Shown here in pieces: positions 34,701 to 44,276 of a DNA stretch of 64,000 nt (the first letter of the stretch is position 1; every line of letters begins with the position of its first letter). The stretch spans positions 16,217 through 80,216 of the forward strand of contig DNJC01000018.1 in the NCBI GenBank assembly GCA_003490025.1. Reading direction: 5' to 3'. The notes below the pieces were generated by a model. It ran no database searches, was not told where the DNA came from, and saw only the letters and a list, made by a program, of their open reading frames with translations. Made by a program: the position numbers and the translations under genes. Source of the stretch: Geobacter sp. GTDB taxonomy: Bacteria > Desulfobacterota > Desulfuromonadia > Geobacterales > Geobacteraceae.

Positions 34701-37700
34701 CCGACTATGGGAGCCCTCGCCTCGCTGGCGGTCGGCATGCAGCTACTCTTCCACCCCCTGGCGCAGCCTTTCACCATGGCGACCACCCGCAAGGGGTTGA
34801 GGCACTTCGCCCTGTCCAAGGTGCTGCACGACCTGTCGCGGGCGTCCGCCGACGCGGCGCTCTTGCCCCACCAGGCTGCAGTGGCCCTCGACGCCATCGC
34901 CCGGGTCTGCTACCGCCGCCTGGTCTCGCGGCGCGGACTTCTGGAGTGGACCGCCCAGGCGACCCACTGGAGCGCCTCCCGCCGGCAACCGCGCTTCGTC
35001 GGGACCCTGGCGCTCGGGAGCCTCTTCAGCGTCATGGTGGGAGTGGCGATCTGGCGCGTCATGCCGGCGAGCCTGCCGCAGGCTCTCCCCTGGCTCGTTT
35101 TGTGGCTCCTCTCCCCGCTCCTCGGCTGGCTCCTGAACCTGCGCCCGGTCGAAACGATGCAGGCGGCGCCGCTGCCGGCGGCCGACCGCCTGTTCCTGAG
35201 GCTCGTCGCCCGCCGAACCTGGCGCTACTTCTCCGCCTTCGTGAGCGCCGACACCTCGTGGCTTCCGCCCGACAACTACCAGGTCTCACACCTGAACAGC
35301 CTGGCCATGCGGACCAGCCCGACCAACATCGGCCTCTGGATGTCGAGCGTGCTGGGCGCCCGCGATTGCGGGTACCTGACCCTCAACCAGGCCGTCGACG
35401 CCCTGAGCCGCACCATGGAAACCATCGGGCGCCTCGAGTTCCACCGGGGGCATCTGCTGAACTGGTACGACATCGGGACCCTGGCCCCTTTGGAGCCCCG
35501 CTACGTCTCCGGCGTCGACAGCGGCAACCTGCTGGGCGCCCTGGTGGCGCTGGAGCAGGGGCTTGAGGAGCTGCTGCACTTCCCGCTCATGGACGGCGCG
35601 GCCTTCGCCGGCTTCCACGACACCGGGAGCATCCTGAAACAGGTGGTAGGGCAGGAGCGCCTGGGGGGCTTCGACAGCCGGATCCTGGACGGGTTCCTGA
35701 AGAAGTGGGAAGCCCCGCCGGAGCGGATCGTCGAGCAACTGCGCCTTTTGCGCGGCATGAAGGGAAGCTTCAGGGTGCCCCTGGTTCCGGGGGGAGCGCC
35801 CTCCTGGGCCGGGGAGATGGAAGGGCAGGTGGAGGCATGGATATCGCTGGCGGACCGCTATCTCGGCTGGATCGAGATCCTGGCCGAGAAAACCGAAACG
35901 GAGCTGGCCCCGCTGGGGCAGGCGGCGCTAAGCGCCATCCGGCAGGACCTGACTATAGCCCCATCGCTGACGGAGCTGGCCCAAGGCCGGAGCGAGTCGA
36001 TCCGCATACTCAAGGAGATCCGAACTGCGTCTCCACAGGATTCCTCGCCGCTTGCCGCCTGGCTCGACCGCGTGCTGGACGCGCACGCCACGGCGCAGTG
36101 GCTCTCGGGCGAGACCCTTGGGGCGCTGGAGTTCCTGGCCGGCCGGGTCCGGGAACTCTCGGCCGGGATGGACATGGCCTTTCTCTACGACCGCAAGCGC
36201 AAACTGTTCGCCATCGGCTACAACGTCTCCTCCGACCGCATGGACGGCTCCTGCTACGATCTCCTGGCCAGCGAGGCGCGGCTGGGGAGTTTCGTCGCCA
36301 TCGCCCGCGGCGAGGTCCCTTTGGAGCACTGGTTCTCCATGGGACGCCCCTACGGGGCCATCGGCCGGCAGCGGGTGCTCCTGAGCTGGACCGGGACCAT
36401 GTTCGAATACCTGATGCCGCTTTTGTTCCAGCGCTCCTACGGCAATTCGCTTTTGGACAAGGCCGCCAGGGAAGCGGTGGCGATCCAGATCGCCTACGGC
36501 CGCACGCACCGTGTGCCGTGGGGCATCTCCGAGTCCGCCTTCGCCGACCAGGACCTCCACAAGAACTACCAGTACAAGGCGTTCGGCGTTCCGGCCCTGG
36601 GGCTTAAGCGCGGGCTGGACGAAAAGATCGTGGTCGCTCCCTATGCGACCCTCCTGGCGCTCCCCGTGGCGCCGGGCGAGAGCGTGGAGAACCTGAAGCG
36701 GCTGGCCGAGCTGGGGATGCTGGGCGATTTCGGCTTTTACGAGTCGATGGACTTCAGCCGGCGGGCGCAGCGCGACGTCGCGAGCGGGGCTCTCAAGCGC
36801 GGCGTGATCGTCGAGGCGTACATGGCCCATCACCAGGGGATGGCGTTCCTCGCGCTGACCAACTTCCTCCAGGGCGACCCGTTCCCGCGCCGCTTCCACG
36901 GCGACGCGCGCGTGCGCGCCTTCGAGGCCCTGCTCCAGGAGCGCATCCCGGTCCTGCCCCCGCTGCACCTGATCTCGACGCGGCAGGGCGAACCCGCGCT
37001 TCTCGGCGTGGACCTGGTGGCGCCGGCGGGAACGACCTTCACCACGCCCCATACCGATTCTCCCAAGAGCCTGCTGCTCGACAACGGCCGCTACGGCCTG
37101 ATGCTCACCAACAGCGGGGGGGGCTACAGTCAATGGGCGGGCCAGGAGCTTACCCGCTGGCGCTCGGACCGGACCTGCGACAGCCGGGGGACCTTCTGCT
37201 ACCTGCACGAGGCCGACCCGGAGCGCGTCTGGTCCAGCACCTATCACCCGGTCGGCGGCAAGCCCGAAGGGTATTCGGTGGAGTTCGCCCTGGAACGGGC
37301 CGTATTCCGCCGCACCGACAACGGCATCCAGACCGAGACGGAGGTCATCGTCTCGCCGGAAGACGACGTGGAGGTGCGCCGGGTCACCCTGATCAACCGC
37401 TCAGCCCACACCCGCAGACTCGACCTCACGAGCTACGTGGAACTCTCCATGGCGCCCCACAACGCGGACCGCGCGCACCCGGCCTTCAACAAGCTGTTCA
37501 TCCAGACCGAGGCGGTGCCCGACCAGGAAGCGCTCATCGCCTACCGTCGGGCGCGCAGCGAAAACGACCCGCCGCTGTACGTGGCGCACCGCCTGACCTT
37601 CGAGGCAGGCCGCGACGCCGCCCCAAGCGAGAAGCCGTGGCAGTTCGAAACCGACCGGGGACGCTTCATCGGCCGCGGCCGAACCCTCGCCAATCCGATG

Positions 37701-40700
37701 GGAGCGGCCAGGAAGCTCGGCAACAGCGAGGGATTCGTCCTCGACCCGATCCTGAGCCTCAGACACAGCCTCACCCTGGCGCCGGGTGAGCGCGCCACCG
37801 TTTCCCTGGTACTCGCCGCCGCGGCGACACGCCAGGAGGTCCTGCTGTTGATGGACAAGTACAGCGACCCCCACGCGACCGAGCGGGCCATGGATTTCGC
37901 CTGGAGCTCGTCCCAGCACGAGCTGCAGATGCTGCGCATCCAGCCCGACGAAGCGCGCCGGTTCCAGCAGCTGGCAAGCCACCTGCTCTTTCCCAATCGC
38001 CTGCTGCGCGCGCCCGCCGAACGCCTGGAAGAAAACCGCAAGGGGCAGGCGGGGTTGTGGCCCTACGCCATTTCGGGGGACCTCCCCATCGCCCTGGTCA
38101 CCGTCGGCGAGGCCCGGGAACTCGGCCTGGTCCGCCAGCTGCTCCAGGCCCACACCTACTGGCGCAGGCACGGCCTCTCCACCGACCTGGTCATCCTGAA
38201 CGAGGAGGGGGGGAGCTACGAGCGCCCGCTCCAGGAACGGCTGGAACAGCTGATCCAGAACCACGCCCTTTCCGCCGCCTCCGACCGGCCGGGGGGGATC
38301 TTCCTGAAAAGCGCGGCGCAGATACCGGAGGAAGACCAGAGGCTTCTGAAGGCGGCGGCCGGCGTGGTGCTGGTGGCGGCACGCGGCACGCTCCCCCAAC
38401 AGCTGGGGGTTCCGGTGGAGGCCCCGGAGCTGTCGGAAAAGCTCCCCAGGAAACGCGCTCCCCGGGAGCCCTCAGCTCCGCTTCCCTTCATGGAGCTGAA
38501 CTACTTCAACAGCCTCGGGGGCTTCACCCCCGACGGCCGCGAATATGCGATCTATCTCGGCCCCGGCGACAACACCCCGGCGCCCTGGGTGAACGTCATG
38601 GCAAACCCTTCCTTCGGCACCCTGGTGAGCGAAACGGGCTCCGGCTTCACCTGGTACGGCAACAGCCAGCGCAACAGGCTGACCGGCTGGTCGAACGACC
38701 CGGTGCTGGACCCCGCGACGGAGGCCCTCTACATCCGCGACGAGGAGAGCGGCGTCTTCTGGTCGCCGACCGCGGCGCCGATCCGCGAGGAAAGCGCCTA
38801 CCGGGCCCGGCACGGGGCGGGGTACACCGTCTTCGAGCACAACAGTAACGGCATCGAGCAGGAGCTGACCGTCTTCGTCCCCGTGAACGAGAGCGGCGGG
38901 GAGCCGGTCAAACTGCAGCGGCTGCGGCTCAAGAACGCCTCCTCCAGGAGCCGCAGGCTCTCGGTCACCTACTACGTCGAGCTGACCCTCGGCGAGAACC
39001 GCGAGACCTCCCAGATGCACGTCGTCACCGGCTGGGACCAGGAATCGCACGCGCTTTTGGCGCGAAACCGCTACCACCCCGAGTACGCGGAGCGGGTCGC
39101 CTTCGCCTCCATCACCCCCGAGGCCGATTCGTACGGCGGCGACCGCACCGCCTTCATCGGCAGGAACCGCGGGCTTGCCAACCCGGCGGCCATGGAGCTG
39201 ACCCGGCTGTCGCAACGGACCGGGGCGGGGCTCGACCCGTGCGCGGTGCTCCGGGTCACCCTGGAACTCGCTCCGGGCGAGCGGCGCGACATCTCCTGCC
39301 TGCTGGGGCAGGCCGAGAACGCGGAAAAGGCCCGGGAGCTGGTGCTCCGCTTGACGCAGGAACAGGCGCTGGAGGATGCGCTGGAAGAGACCAGGCAGTG
39401 GTGGGATGCGCTGTTGGGGACGATCGAGGTGCGCACCCCGGAACTGGCCGCCGATCTGCTGATCAACCGCTGGCTCCAGTACCAGTCGCTGAGCTGCCGC
39501 ATCTGGGGGCGCTCCGCCTTCTACCAGTCGGGCGGCGCCTTCGGCTTCCGCGACCAGCTGCAGGACGTCATGGCCTTTCTCTACTCCAGGCCGGAACTGG
39601 CGCGCGAACAGATCCTCCTGGCGGCCAGCCGGCAATTCAAGGAGGGGGATGTCCAGCACTGGTGGCACGAACCCGCCGGCGCCGGGATCCGTTCGCGCAT
39701 TTCCGACGACCTCCTGTGGCTCCCTTACGTGGTGGCTCAATACGTGCGGACCACCGGGGATCTGGACATCCTGCAGGTGGAGGTCCCGTTCCTCAGCGCG
39801 CCGGAGCTTGCGGACGACCAGCACGAGGTGTTCTCCGCGCCGGAAGTGACCCATGAGCGCGCCACGCTCTTCGAGCACTGCGCCCGCGCGGTCAGCCGGG
39901 GCCTGACGGTCGGTCCGCACGGCCTTCCCCTGATGGGGACCGGGGACTGGAACGACGGGATGAACCTGGTGGGAGCCGGGGGGAGGGGTGAGAGCGTATG
40001 GCTCGCCTGGTTTCTGTGCGATTGCCTGCTAGGGATGGCGGAACTCTCCCACCTCCTGCAGCGGCCCGAGCTGGTCCAGGGCTATCGGGAGGAGAGGGCC
40101 TCCCTGGTCGAGCGCGTGGAGAGGGCCGGCTGGGACGGGGAGTGGTATCTGCGTGGGACCTTCGACGACGGCACCACGCTCGGATCCGCGGCCAACGCGG
40201 AGGCGAGGATCGATTCGCTGCCGCAATCGTGGGCGTGGCTGTCCGGCGCCGCCGACCGGGAGCGCGCGGCAAAGGCCCTCGAGTCGGCCTGGGAGCACCT
40301 GGTCCGCGAGGATGAAGGGATGGTGCTCCTCTTCGAGCCCCCCTTCGATCAATCGGAACCCTCGCCAGGCTACATCAAGGGGTATCCCCCAGGCGTGCGG
40401 GAAAACGGCGGCCAGTACACCCACGCCTCGCTCTGGATGGCGATGGCCATGGCCCGCAAGGGGGAGGGAAACCGCGCGGCGCAGCTTCTGCGCATGCTCA
40501 ACCCGATAGAGCACGCCCGCGATGCGCAAGCGGTCTGGCGCTACGGGGTGGAACCGTACGTGGTCGCGGCCGACGTCTACCGGTTGCCCGGCCGGGTAGG
40601 GCAGGGGGGATGGTCCTGGTACACCGGTTCGGCGGCCTGGATGTACCGGGCCTGGGTGGAAGAGGTGCTGGGTCTCCAGGTGCGCGGGGACTCCCTGCGG

Positions 40701-40910
40701 ATGAACCCGGTCATCCCGGCGGCGTGGGACGGCTTCACCCTTCGCTACCGGCATGGAGAAGCGGTCTACGCCGTCCAGATGGAAAACCCCGACGGCTGCG
40801 AGAGCGGAGTCGCCTGGGTGGAGATGGACGGACAGCGCGTGCCCGGGGGCGAGATCCCCCTGGAACGGGGACTGGTGAAACACCGGGTCGTGGTCCGGAT
40901 GGGAACTTGA
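31728..40910 (+). CDS. Cyclic beta-1,2-glucan synthase (NdvB/Cgs type)
   Basis: About 3,060 residues from GTG 31728, preferred because AAAGGA precedes it; an upstream in-frame start (31,668) has no site. Membrane segments lie near residues 60-120 and 560-640. The glucosyltransferase part has the metal site LDSDTQLPH (about 783) and the R/QxxRW-type RAHRWIRGDWQ (about 928-938). The C-terminal part is GH94-like with the general-acid region GTGDWNDGMN (about 2740), plus two sugar-binding beta-sandwiches. In Sinorhizobium and Brucella (about 2,830-2,870 residues) such proteins prime, extend, trim and cyclise beta-1,2-glucan in the inner membrane. No dedicated exporter (NdvA) is in the window. Confidence 0.9.
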   Translation: MDVGILISYFAKQDEARKALGMLRQLRLGRTALVHRGTDGEIRIEDPLPWRRLLGVALAAIACAGIGALAALLLNGQKPFAAGGVSAYLALPLTTAAIGALAALAWLRSSRFRVEPGILRDHARWLMSGESALILQAPVDSLQGPVALLRESGDIPPALFVMHPRYEWRAESRGTAVKLAPTEIREHAQRHAREQQVDPAPEPTTELLKRLRQSRQWIRRVCADLTAASRLEQKATPAADWILDNEYILEGNARDVLLNLPRRFYRELPALATDPHRGLPCIYGLAKNLVSHTELRLDRENIQDFIESYQSVRMLSIGELWAIPQMLRIALIESIQSLAITALADLRERQLAEFWANRLIAANRRDSNQFFTILAELAKAEPTPTPYFGTQLVGLLYDEAAALAPVQSWLERAFKIPVHDLNLREQNRQTREQLSCGNAFTSLRQLALLDWRETFEKLSAVEQILRRDPAGVYPGMDFATRDRCRRTIEVLSRGSARSEVEVAEQAVKLAETSRRDSAGDERLSHVGSWLDGEGRAQLARLISCREARRYRALEWIYRHHAAAYALWIGGLSALFVGTLLGAALATGSGPKGFSPPVFFALALLLLIPASQLAIEVVNYLVTRLLPPRPLPKMDFEDAGIPDAFRTLVVVPMMLSNAQTVRAEVEKLEIRYLANKEENLLFSLFSDYSDASTLSREDDQELLQIATAALTELNERHAGERFFLFHRERTWSQSEQKFIGWERKRGKLEELNGLIDGTRLDDAPRLVYVGSAERLADIRFVITLDSDTQLPHASARRMVETLAHPLNRPRFDAAGRISGGYTIIQPRVSPTLSSTNVSTFSRLFADAVGIDPYTQAVSDVYQDLSGEGSYHGKGIYDVRAFSRVLSGRFPEAWVLSHDLIEGAYVRVGLASDIELFDEFPQGYQSYSSRAHRWIRGDWQIAGWILPRVPTPSGGKEPNPLSMLNRWKILDNLRRSLLPAASLGLLIASWLVSPTMGALASLAVGMQLLFHPLAQPFTMATTRKGLRHFALSKVLHDLSRASADAALLPHQAAVALDAIARVCYRRLVSRRGLLEWTAQATHWSASRRQPRFVGTLALGSLFSVMVGVAIWRVMPASLPQALPWLVLWLLSPLLGWLLNLRPVETMQAAPLPAADRLFLRLVARRTWRYFSAFVSADTSWLPPDNYQVSHLNSLAMRTSPTNIGLWMSSVLGARDCGYLTLNQAVDALSRTMETIGRLEFHRGHLLNWYDIGTLAPLEPRYVSGVDSGNLLGALVALEQGLEELLHFPLMDGAAFAGFHDTGSILKQVVGQERLGGFDSRILDGFLKKWEAPPERIVEQLRLLRGMKGSFRVPLVPGGAPSWAGEMEGQVEAWISLADRYLGWIEILAEKTETELAPLGQAALSAIRQDLTIAPSLTELAQGRSESIRILKEIRTASPQDSSPLAAWLDRVLDAHATAQWLSGETLGALEFLAGRVRELSAGMDMAFLYDRKRKLFAIGYNVSSDRMDGSCYDLLASEARLGSFVAIARGEVPLEHWFSMGRPYGAIGRQRVLLSWTGTMFEYLMPLLFQRSYGNSLLDKAAREAVAIQIAYGRTHRVPWGISESAFADQDLHKNYQYKAFGVPALGLKRGLDEKIVVAPYATLLALPVAPGESVENLKRLAELGMLGDFGFYESMDFSRRAQRDVASGALKRGVIVEAYMAHHQGMAFLALTNFLQGDPFPRRFHGDARVRAFEALLQERIPVLPPLHLISTRQGEPALLGVDLVAPAGTTFTTPHTDSPKSLLLDNGRYGLMLTNSGGGYSQWAGQELTRWRSDRTCDSRGTFCYLHEADPERVWSSTYHPVGGKPEGYSVEFALERAVFRRTDNGIQTETEVIVSPEDDVEVRRVTLINRSAHTRRLDLTSYVELSMAPHNADRAHPAFNKLFIQTEAVPDQEALIAYRRARSENDPPLYVAHRLTFEAGRDAAPSEKPWQFETDRGRFIGRGRTLANPMGAARKLGNSEGFVLDPILSLRHSLTLAPGERATVSLVLAAAATRQEVLLLMDKYSDPHATERAMDFAWSSSQHELQMLRIQPDEARRFQQLASHLLFPNRLLRAPAERLEENRKGQAGLWPYAISGDLPIALVTVGEARELGLVRQLLQAHTYWRRHGLSTDLVILNEEGGSYERPLQERLEQLIQNHALSAASDRPGGIFLKSAAQIPEEDQRLLKAAAGVVLVAARGTLPQQLGVPVEAPELSEKLPRKRAPREPSAPLPFMELNYFNSLGGFTPDGREYAIYLGPGDNTPAPWVNVMANPSFGTLVSETGSGFTWYGNSQRNRLTGWSNDPVLDPATEALYIRDEESGVFWSPTAAPIREESAYRARHGAGYTVFEHNSNGIEQELTVFVPVNESGGEPVKLQRLRLKNASSRSRRLSVTYYVELTLGENRETSQMHVVTGWDQESHALLARNRYHPEYAERVAFASITPEADSYGGDRTAFIGRNRGLANPAAMELTRLSQRTGAGLDPCAVLRVTLELAPGERRDISCLLGQAENAEKARELVLRLTQEQALEDALEETRQWWDALLGTIEVRTPELAADLLINRWLQYQSLSCRIWGRSAFYQSGGAFGFRDQLQDVMAFLYSRPELAREQILLAASRQFKEGDVQHWWHEPAGAGIRSRISDDLLWLPYVVAQYVRTTGDLDILQVEVPFLSAPELADDQHEVFSAPEVTHERATLFEHCARAVSRGLTVGPHGLPLMGTGDWNDGMNLVGAGGRGESVWLAWFLCDCLLGMAELSHLLQRPELVQGYREERASLVERVERAGWDGEWYLRGTFDDGTTLGSAANAEARIDSLPQSWAWLSGAADRERAAKALESAWEHLVREDEGMVLLFEPPFDQSEPSPGYIKGYPPGVRENGGQYTHASLWMAMAMARKGEGNRAAQLLRMLNPIEHARDAQAVWRYGVEPYVVAADVYRLPGRVGQGGWSWYTGSAAWMYRAWVEEVLGLQVRGDSLRMNPVIPAAWDGFTLRYRHGEAVYAVQMENPDGCESGVAWVEMDGQRVPGGEIPLERGLVKHRVVVRMGT

Positions 40911-40990
40911 TCGTCGCCAATCGGCCGATTTTTTGCTATCGTGCCTCCGGTCGCAAAGTTTCAACCGCAAGTGAACGAAAGGAGCAAACG

Positions 40991-42067
40991 TTGGCCTCTC
41001 TGGATTTCGAACAGGAAAAAAAGAACTTCAAGTCATTCTATGAAAGTAACGGCAAGCGTATTGCCGATGCCAGGGACGCCTATATCCGCATCATCGCCTC
41101 GCTCATGAAGCAGTTCGATCCGGGCGAGGTGCCGAAGATCGAAGGCCGCATCAAGGACCAGGACGAATGCATCAGGAAATTTCATCGCAAATACCAGGGC
41201 AAACTCGAAGCTGACGAGCAACCCTACGAGATAAAGGATTTCATCTCGGACCTGATCGGCATCAGGATCGTCTGCCTCTACGAAGACCAGATCCCGGTGG
41301 TTTCGGCGCTGCTGCAAGGCCAGTTCAGGATACTGAACGTCACCGACAAGATATCGGCCGTCGAGAGCACCGAGGATTCCTTCGGCTACAAGGGGCTGCA
41401 CATGGACCTTGCCCTGAACGACGAGATGGCTTCCTTGCCGAAGTACCAGCAATACCTGGGGTGCCCCTTCGAAGTGCAGATCAGGTCCCTGATCCAGGAT
41501 GCCTGGAGCATGCTGGACCACAAGATCAAATACAAGAAATCCATCCCCATCGATCTCAAGCGCAGGATCAACATCCTCTCCGCCCTGTTCGAACTGGCCG
41601 ACCGGGAATTCAAGGAGATCCGCGACGCCACCACGGAGCTGATGCAGCAGGCGACGGTGGCGCCGGTCAGCGATCCGGTCGACGAGGCGCGGGAAGCGGC
41701 GGGTCAGGCGGCAACGGCGGTCAGCGGGAAAACGGTGAACGCCTTCAACTTCATGCGCGTGGCGCGTCACTTCTTCAAGGAGTTCGAATTCGAGGCCTAC
41801 AAGGTCGACGACTTCGTTCAGGACATACTGGAGCTGGACAGCGGCTTTCAGAAGTCCGATCTGCATAAATGCCTGAAAGAGAACTTGAAGACCGTCAGGG
41901 ATTATCGCGAGCATGTCACGGCGGAAAATCCCGACAAGACCTTCAGCCCCTACAGCTCCATCAGGCACTGCCTGTACCTCTCCGACCCGGAGAAATTCCT
42001 GCGGATTCTGTCCAAGGGGACCAGGGAGCGCTTTGCCGGCTGGGTGAGGGCAAGGAACTCGGCGTGA
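40991..42067 (+). CDS. RelA/SpoT-domain alarmone synthetase with C-terminal extension
   Basis: The start is TTG 40991, 6 bp after GGAG; no ATG fits. The 358-residue protein has synthetase signatures: GRIKDQDECIRKFHRKY (about 51-67), SDLIGIRIVC (about 85-94), GYKGLHMDLAL (about 132-142, usual GYRSLH), and FEVQIRSLIQDAWSMLDHKI then KYK (about 160-182). It lacks hydrolase (HD), TGS and ACT domains. It probably makes (p)ppGpp from GTP or GDP and ATP, like small alarmone synthetases, but the ~130-residue C-terminal part is additional. It lies 80 bp after the glucan synthase gene. Confidence 0.86.
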   Translation: MASLDFEQEKKNFKSFYESNGKRIADARDAYIRIIASLMKQFDPGEVPKIEGRIKDQDECIRKFHRKYQGKLEADEQPYEIKDFISDLIGIRIVCLYEDQIPVVSALLQGQFRILNVTDKISAVESTEDSFGYKGLHMDLALNDEMASLPKYQQYLGCPFEVQIRSLIQDAWSMLDHKIKYKKSIPIDLKRRINILSALFELADREFKEIRDATTELMQQATVAPVSDPVDEAREAAGQAATAVSGKTVNAFNFMRVARHFFKEFEFEAYKVDDFVQDILELDSGFQKSDLHKCLKENLKTVRDYREHVTAENPDKTFSPYSSIRHCLYLSDPEKFLRILSKGTRERFAGWVRARNSA

Positions 42068-42168
42068 CGCCGCCGCGGAGAAGGGCGAATTTTAATGCTG
42101 AGCCGACGTTGTGATTGGACATCGGTGTGATAACCTTCGAAGATTAAAAATTTCCAGGGAGGTGTCGC

Positions 42169-44238
42169 ATGAAATCCGGATTCAGGATGGTCTCACGTTG
42201 GGCTTTGCTGCTGTTGGTTACTTGTCTCATCGCTGCATGCGGCGGAGGCGACGACGACACAACTGCTACCACGACGGTCAGCGGCGTAGCATCGAAGGGA
42301 CCGATCAAGGGCGGGACGGTCAACGTTTATGCGGTGAACGCCAACGGCACCCGCGGCGCTCTGCTCGGCACCGCGACAACCAGCCTGACCGACGGGAGCT
42401 ACCAGGTCAGTAACCTAGGTTATGACGGCAATATAATAGTCGTCGTGACGGGGGGGAGTTACGTTGACGAGGCCACCGGCGCAACGCTCACGAACCCGGG
42501 GCTGAAGGCCGCGCTCCCGAGCGCCTCCGGGGCGGTGAAGGTCGCCGTAACACCCCTGACCGATGTCGCCTTCAAGCAGATGAGTTCCGCCACCGGCGGC
42601 TTCACCACGGCCAATATAACCAGCGCCAATGCCGTGGTTTCCACGGCGTTTGGCGTTGACATCATCGGCACACAACCGGTCGATGCCACCGATCCGACCA
42701 AGGTCGCGGCTTCGAGCCAGTCCGCCATCGAGTACGGCGTGGCTCTCGCGGCGATTTCCCAGATGGTCAACAACGGCGCAGCGACCGATGTCCAGGCTGC
42801 CATTCAGCAGATCCAGACCGACCTCTCCGGGTCCAATCCGCAGCTTACGACCACAGGCCCCGCACTGGCTCAAGCGATCACCGACCTGACCACCGGCACT
42901 ACGCCGACGCTGGCGCCGTCCATCACTACCGACACGATCTCCATGGACAACTCCATTGCCTTTTTCACCGACAACGAGGTGAATCCGCCGGCAAACAGCA
43001 CCGGCGTTGCACAGGCGAAAGCGCTGATCAGCGATCTGCGCAACACGGTCCTGTCGGTGGTCAACTACCGCACCGGCGAGGTGAGCAGCGTCTTGACCAC
43101 CCCTTTCAACACGACGGTCCAGGAGGTGGAGACCGTGCTCCTGCCGGAGCTGACCACCGCCGCAGAGCGTATCGGATGGGTCGTCACCTCCCTTGCCAGT
43201 ATCGACAACCTTACCCCCGGCACGCCGTATACCTTCACCGACCCTGTTCGCTTCCCGGGAGAGACCCTGAGGATAACGACTGCCGCGACGGGCTTCACGG
43301 CGACCGCGACGATCACAAACGCGACTGCCACCTTGCTGTCGGGTACGGTTTCTGTCAACAACCTGACCAATCCTACCAGCGGCAGCATCAACATCACCAC
43401 TTTGACGACGCAGACCGGCAATGCTACGGCGAATCTCACCTATACCGGTACTCTTTCCGGACTGTTGTTGACCAGCGTGACGCTGACGGGAAATATAACC
43501 ACTCCGGTCGGCACCTTTAACTTCTCCGACAGCGCAGCCGGGCAGAGATTGAGCGCGAACTTCTCCGCAGTTCCGGGGAGCCCCGGCAGTCTCATGCTGA
43601 CCAGTGCCTACTTCAAGGGCGTTGCCGCCACTGACACCGTCCGCCTGACCGGTGCCATAGATCTCCCGACACTGGTGTGGAACCAGAATATCGGGCCTCA
43701 AATCGGTAATGTGGCAATTCCGACCAGCGGCTCCATCAACGGGAAAATAGAGGCCCTCTCCGCCGGCAACGTCACCCTGACTCTCAACGGCACCCTGACC
43801 GGCGCTTTCACCAACGCTGCGACCTTTAATCCCGACATCGCCGAGAGCACGACGAATTTCCCCAACTGGAGCGCCACCTTTGACGGCACGATAGTCGCTG
43901 CCAGCGGTCTCAACATCTCGGCTTTATTGAAGGCGAGCATGCCGGCCTTCCAGACCGTCAACTTCGAGGCAAAGTACACCAGGGTTCTGGGGGACGGCAG
44001 CACAATCTTCCTGAACGTCACCGGCACCTCGAACACCGGCACCGGCATAACCACGGCCACCATGACCAACCAGGACGGCGTACAGGTCGCGCTGAGCTTT
44101 GACGACAGCCTTGCGACCGACAGCAGGTTGAGCGGGACCATGAAAACCAGCGGCGGGGAAACCGTCGGCACCTTCTCCAGCGTCAGCGGGGTGCCGAGGG
44201 CAACCTACTCAGACGGCTACTTCGAGACGATCTTCTAG
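42169..44238 (+). CDS. Large secreted lipoprotein with beta-repeat architecture
   Basis: This 689-residue protein has a lipoprotein signal (lipobox LIAAC, Cys at about residue 24, then GGGDDDT). The first domain (SGVASKGPIKGGTVNVYAVN; TDGSYQVSNL) resembles carboxypeptidase-regulatory or similar Ig-like folds. The rest is Thr/Asn/Gly-rich with repeated short strands (LSGTLTG, LTLNGTLTGAF). Asp after the Cys suggests possible inner-membrane retention, if the +2 rule holds here. GGGAGGTG precedes the ATG. Function unknown. Confidence 0.75.
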   Translation: MKSGFRMVSRWALLLLVTCLIAACGGGDDDTTATTTVSGVASKGPIKGGTVNVYAVNANGTRGALLGTATTSLTDGSYQVSNLGYDGNIIVVVTGGSYVDEATGATLTNPGLKAALPSASGAVKVAVTPLTDVAFKQMSSATGGFTTANITSANAVVSTAFGVDIIGTQPVDATDPTKVAASSQSAIEYGVALAAISQMVNNGAATDVQAAIQQIQTDLSGSNPQLTTTGPALAQAITDLTTGTTPTLAPSITTDTISMDNSIAFFTDNEVNPPANSTGVAQAKALISDLRNTVLSVVNYRTGEVSSVLTTPFNTTVQEVETVLLPELTTAAERIGWVVTSLASIDNLTPGTPYTFTDPVRFPGETLRITTAATGFTATATITNATATLLSGTVSVNNLTNPTSGSINITTLTTQTGNATANLTYTGTLSGLLLTSVTLTGNITTPVGTFNFSDSAAGQRLSANFSAVPGSPGSLMLTSAYFKGVAATDTVRLTGAIDLPTLVWNQNIGPQIGNVAIPTSGSINGKIEALSAGNVTLTLNGTLTGAFTNAATFNPDIAESTTNFPNWSATFDGTIVAASGLNISALLKASMPAFQTVNFEAKYTRVLGDGSTIFLNVTGTSNTGTGITTATMTNQDGVQVALSFDDSLATDSRLSGTMKTSGGETVGTFSSVSGVPRATYSDGYFETIF

Positions 44239-44276
44239 CACTGTAATTGAAACAACTGGAATGGAAGGATGTTTAA

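Noticed and set aside
40610..40990. Upstream in-frame extension of the alarmone synthetase gene
   Set aside because: It overlaps the end of the glucan synthase in another frame and reads as low-complexity Gly/Arg-rich sequence; TTG 40991 has a ribosome site.
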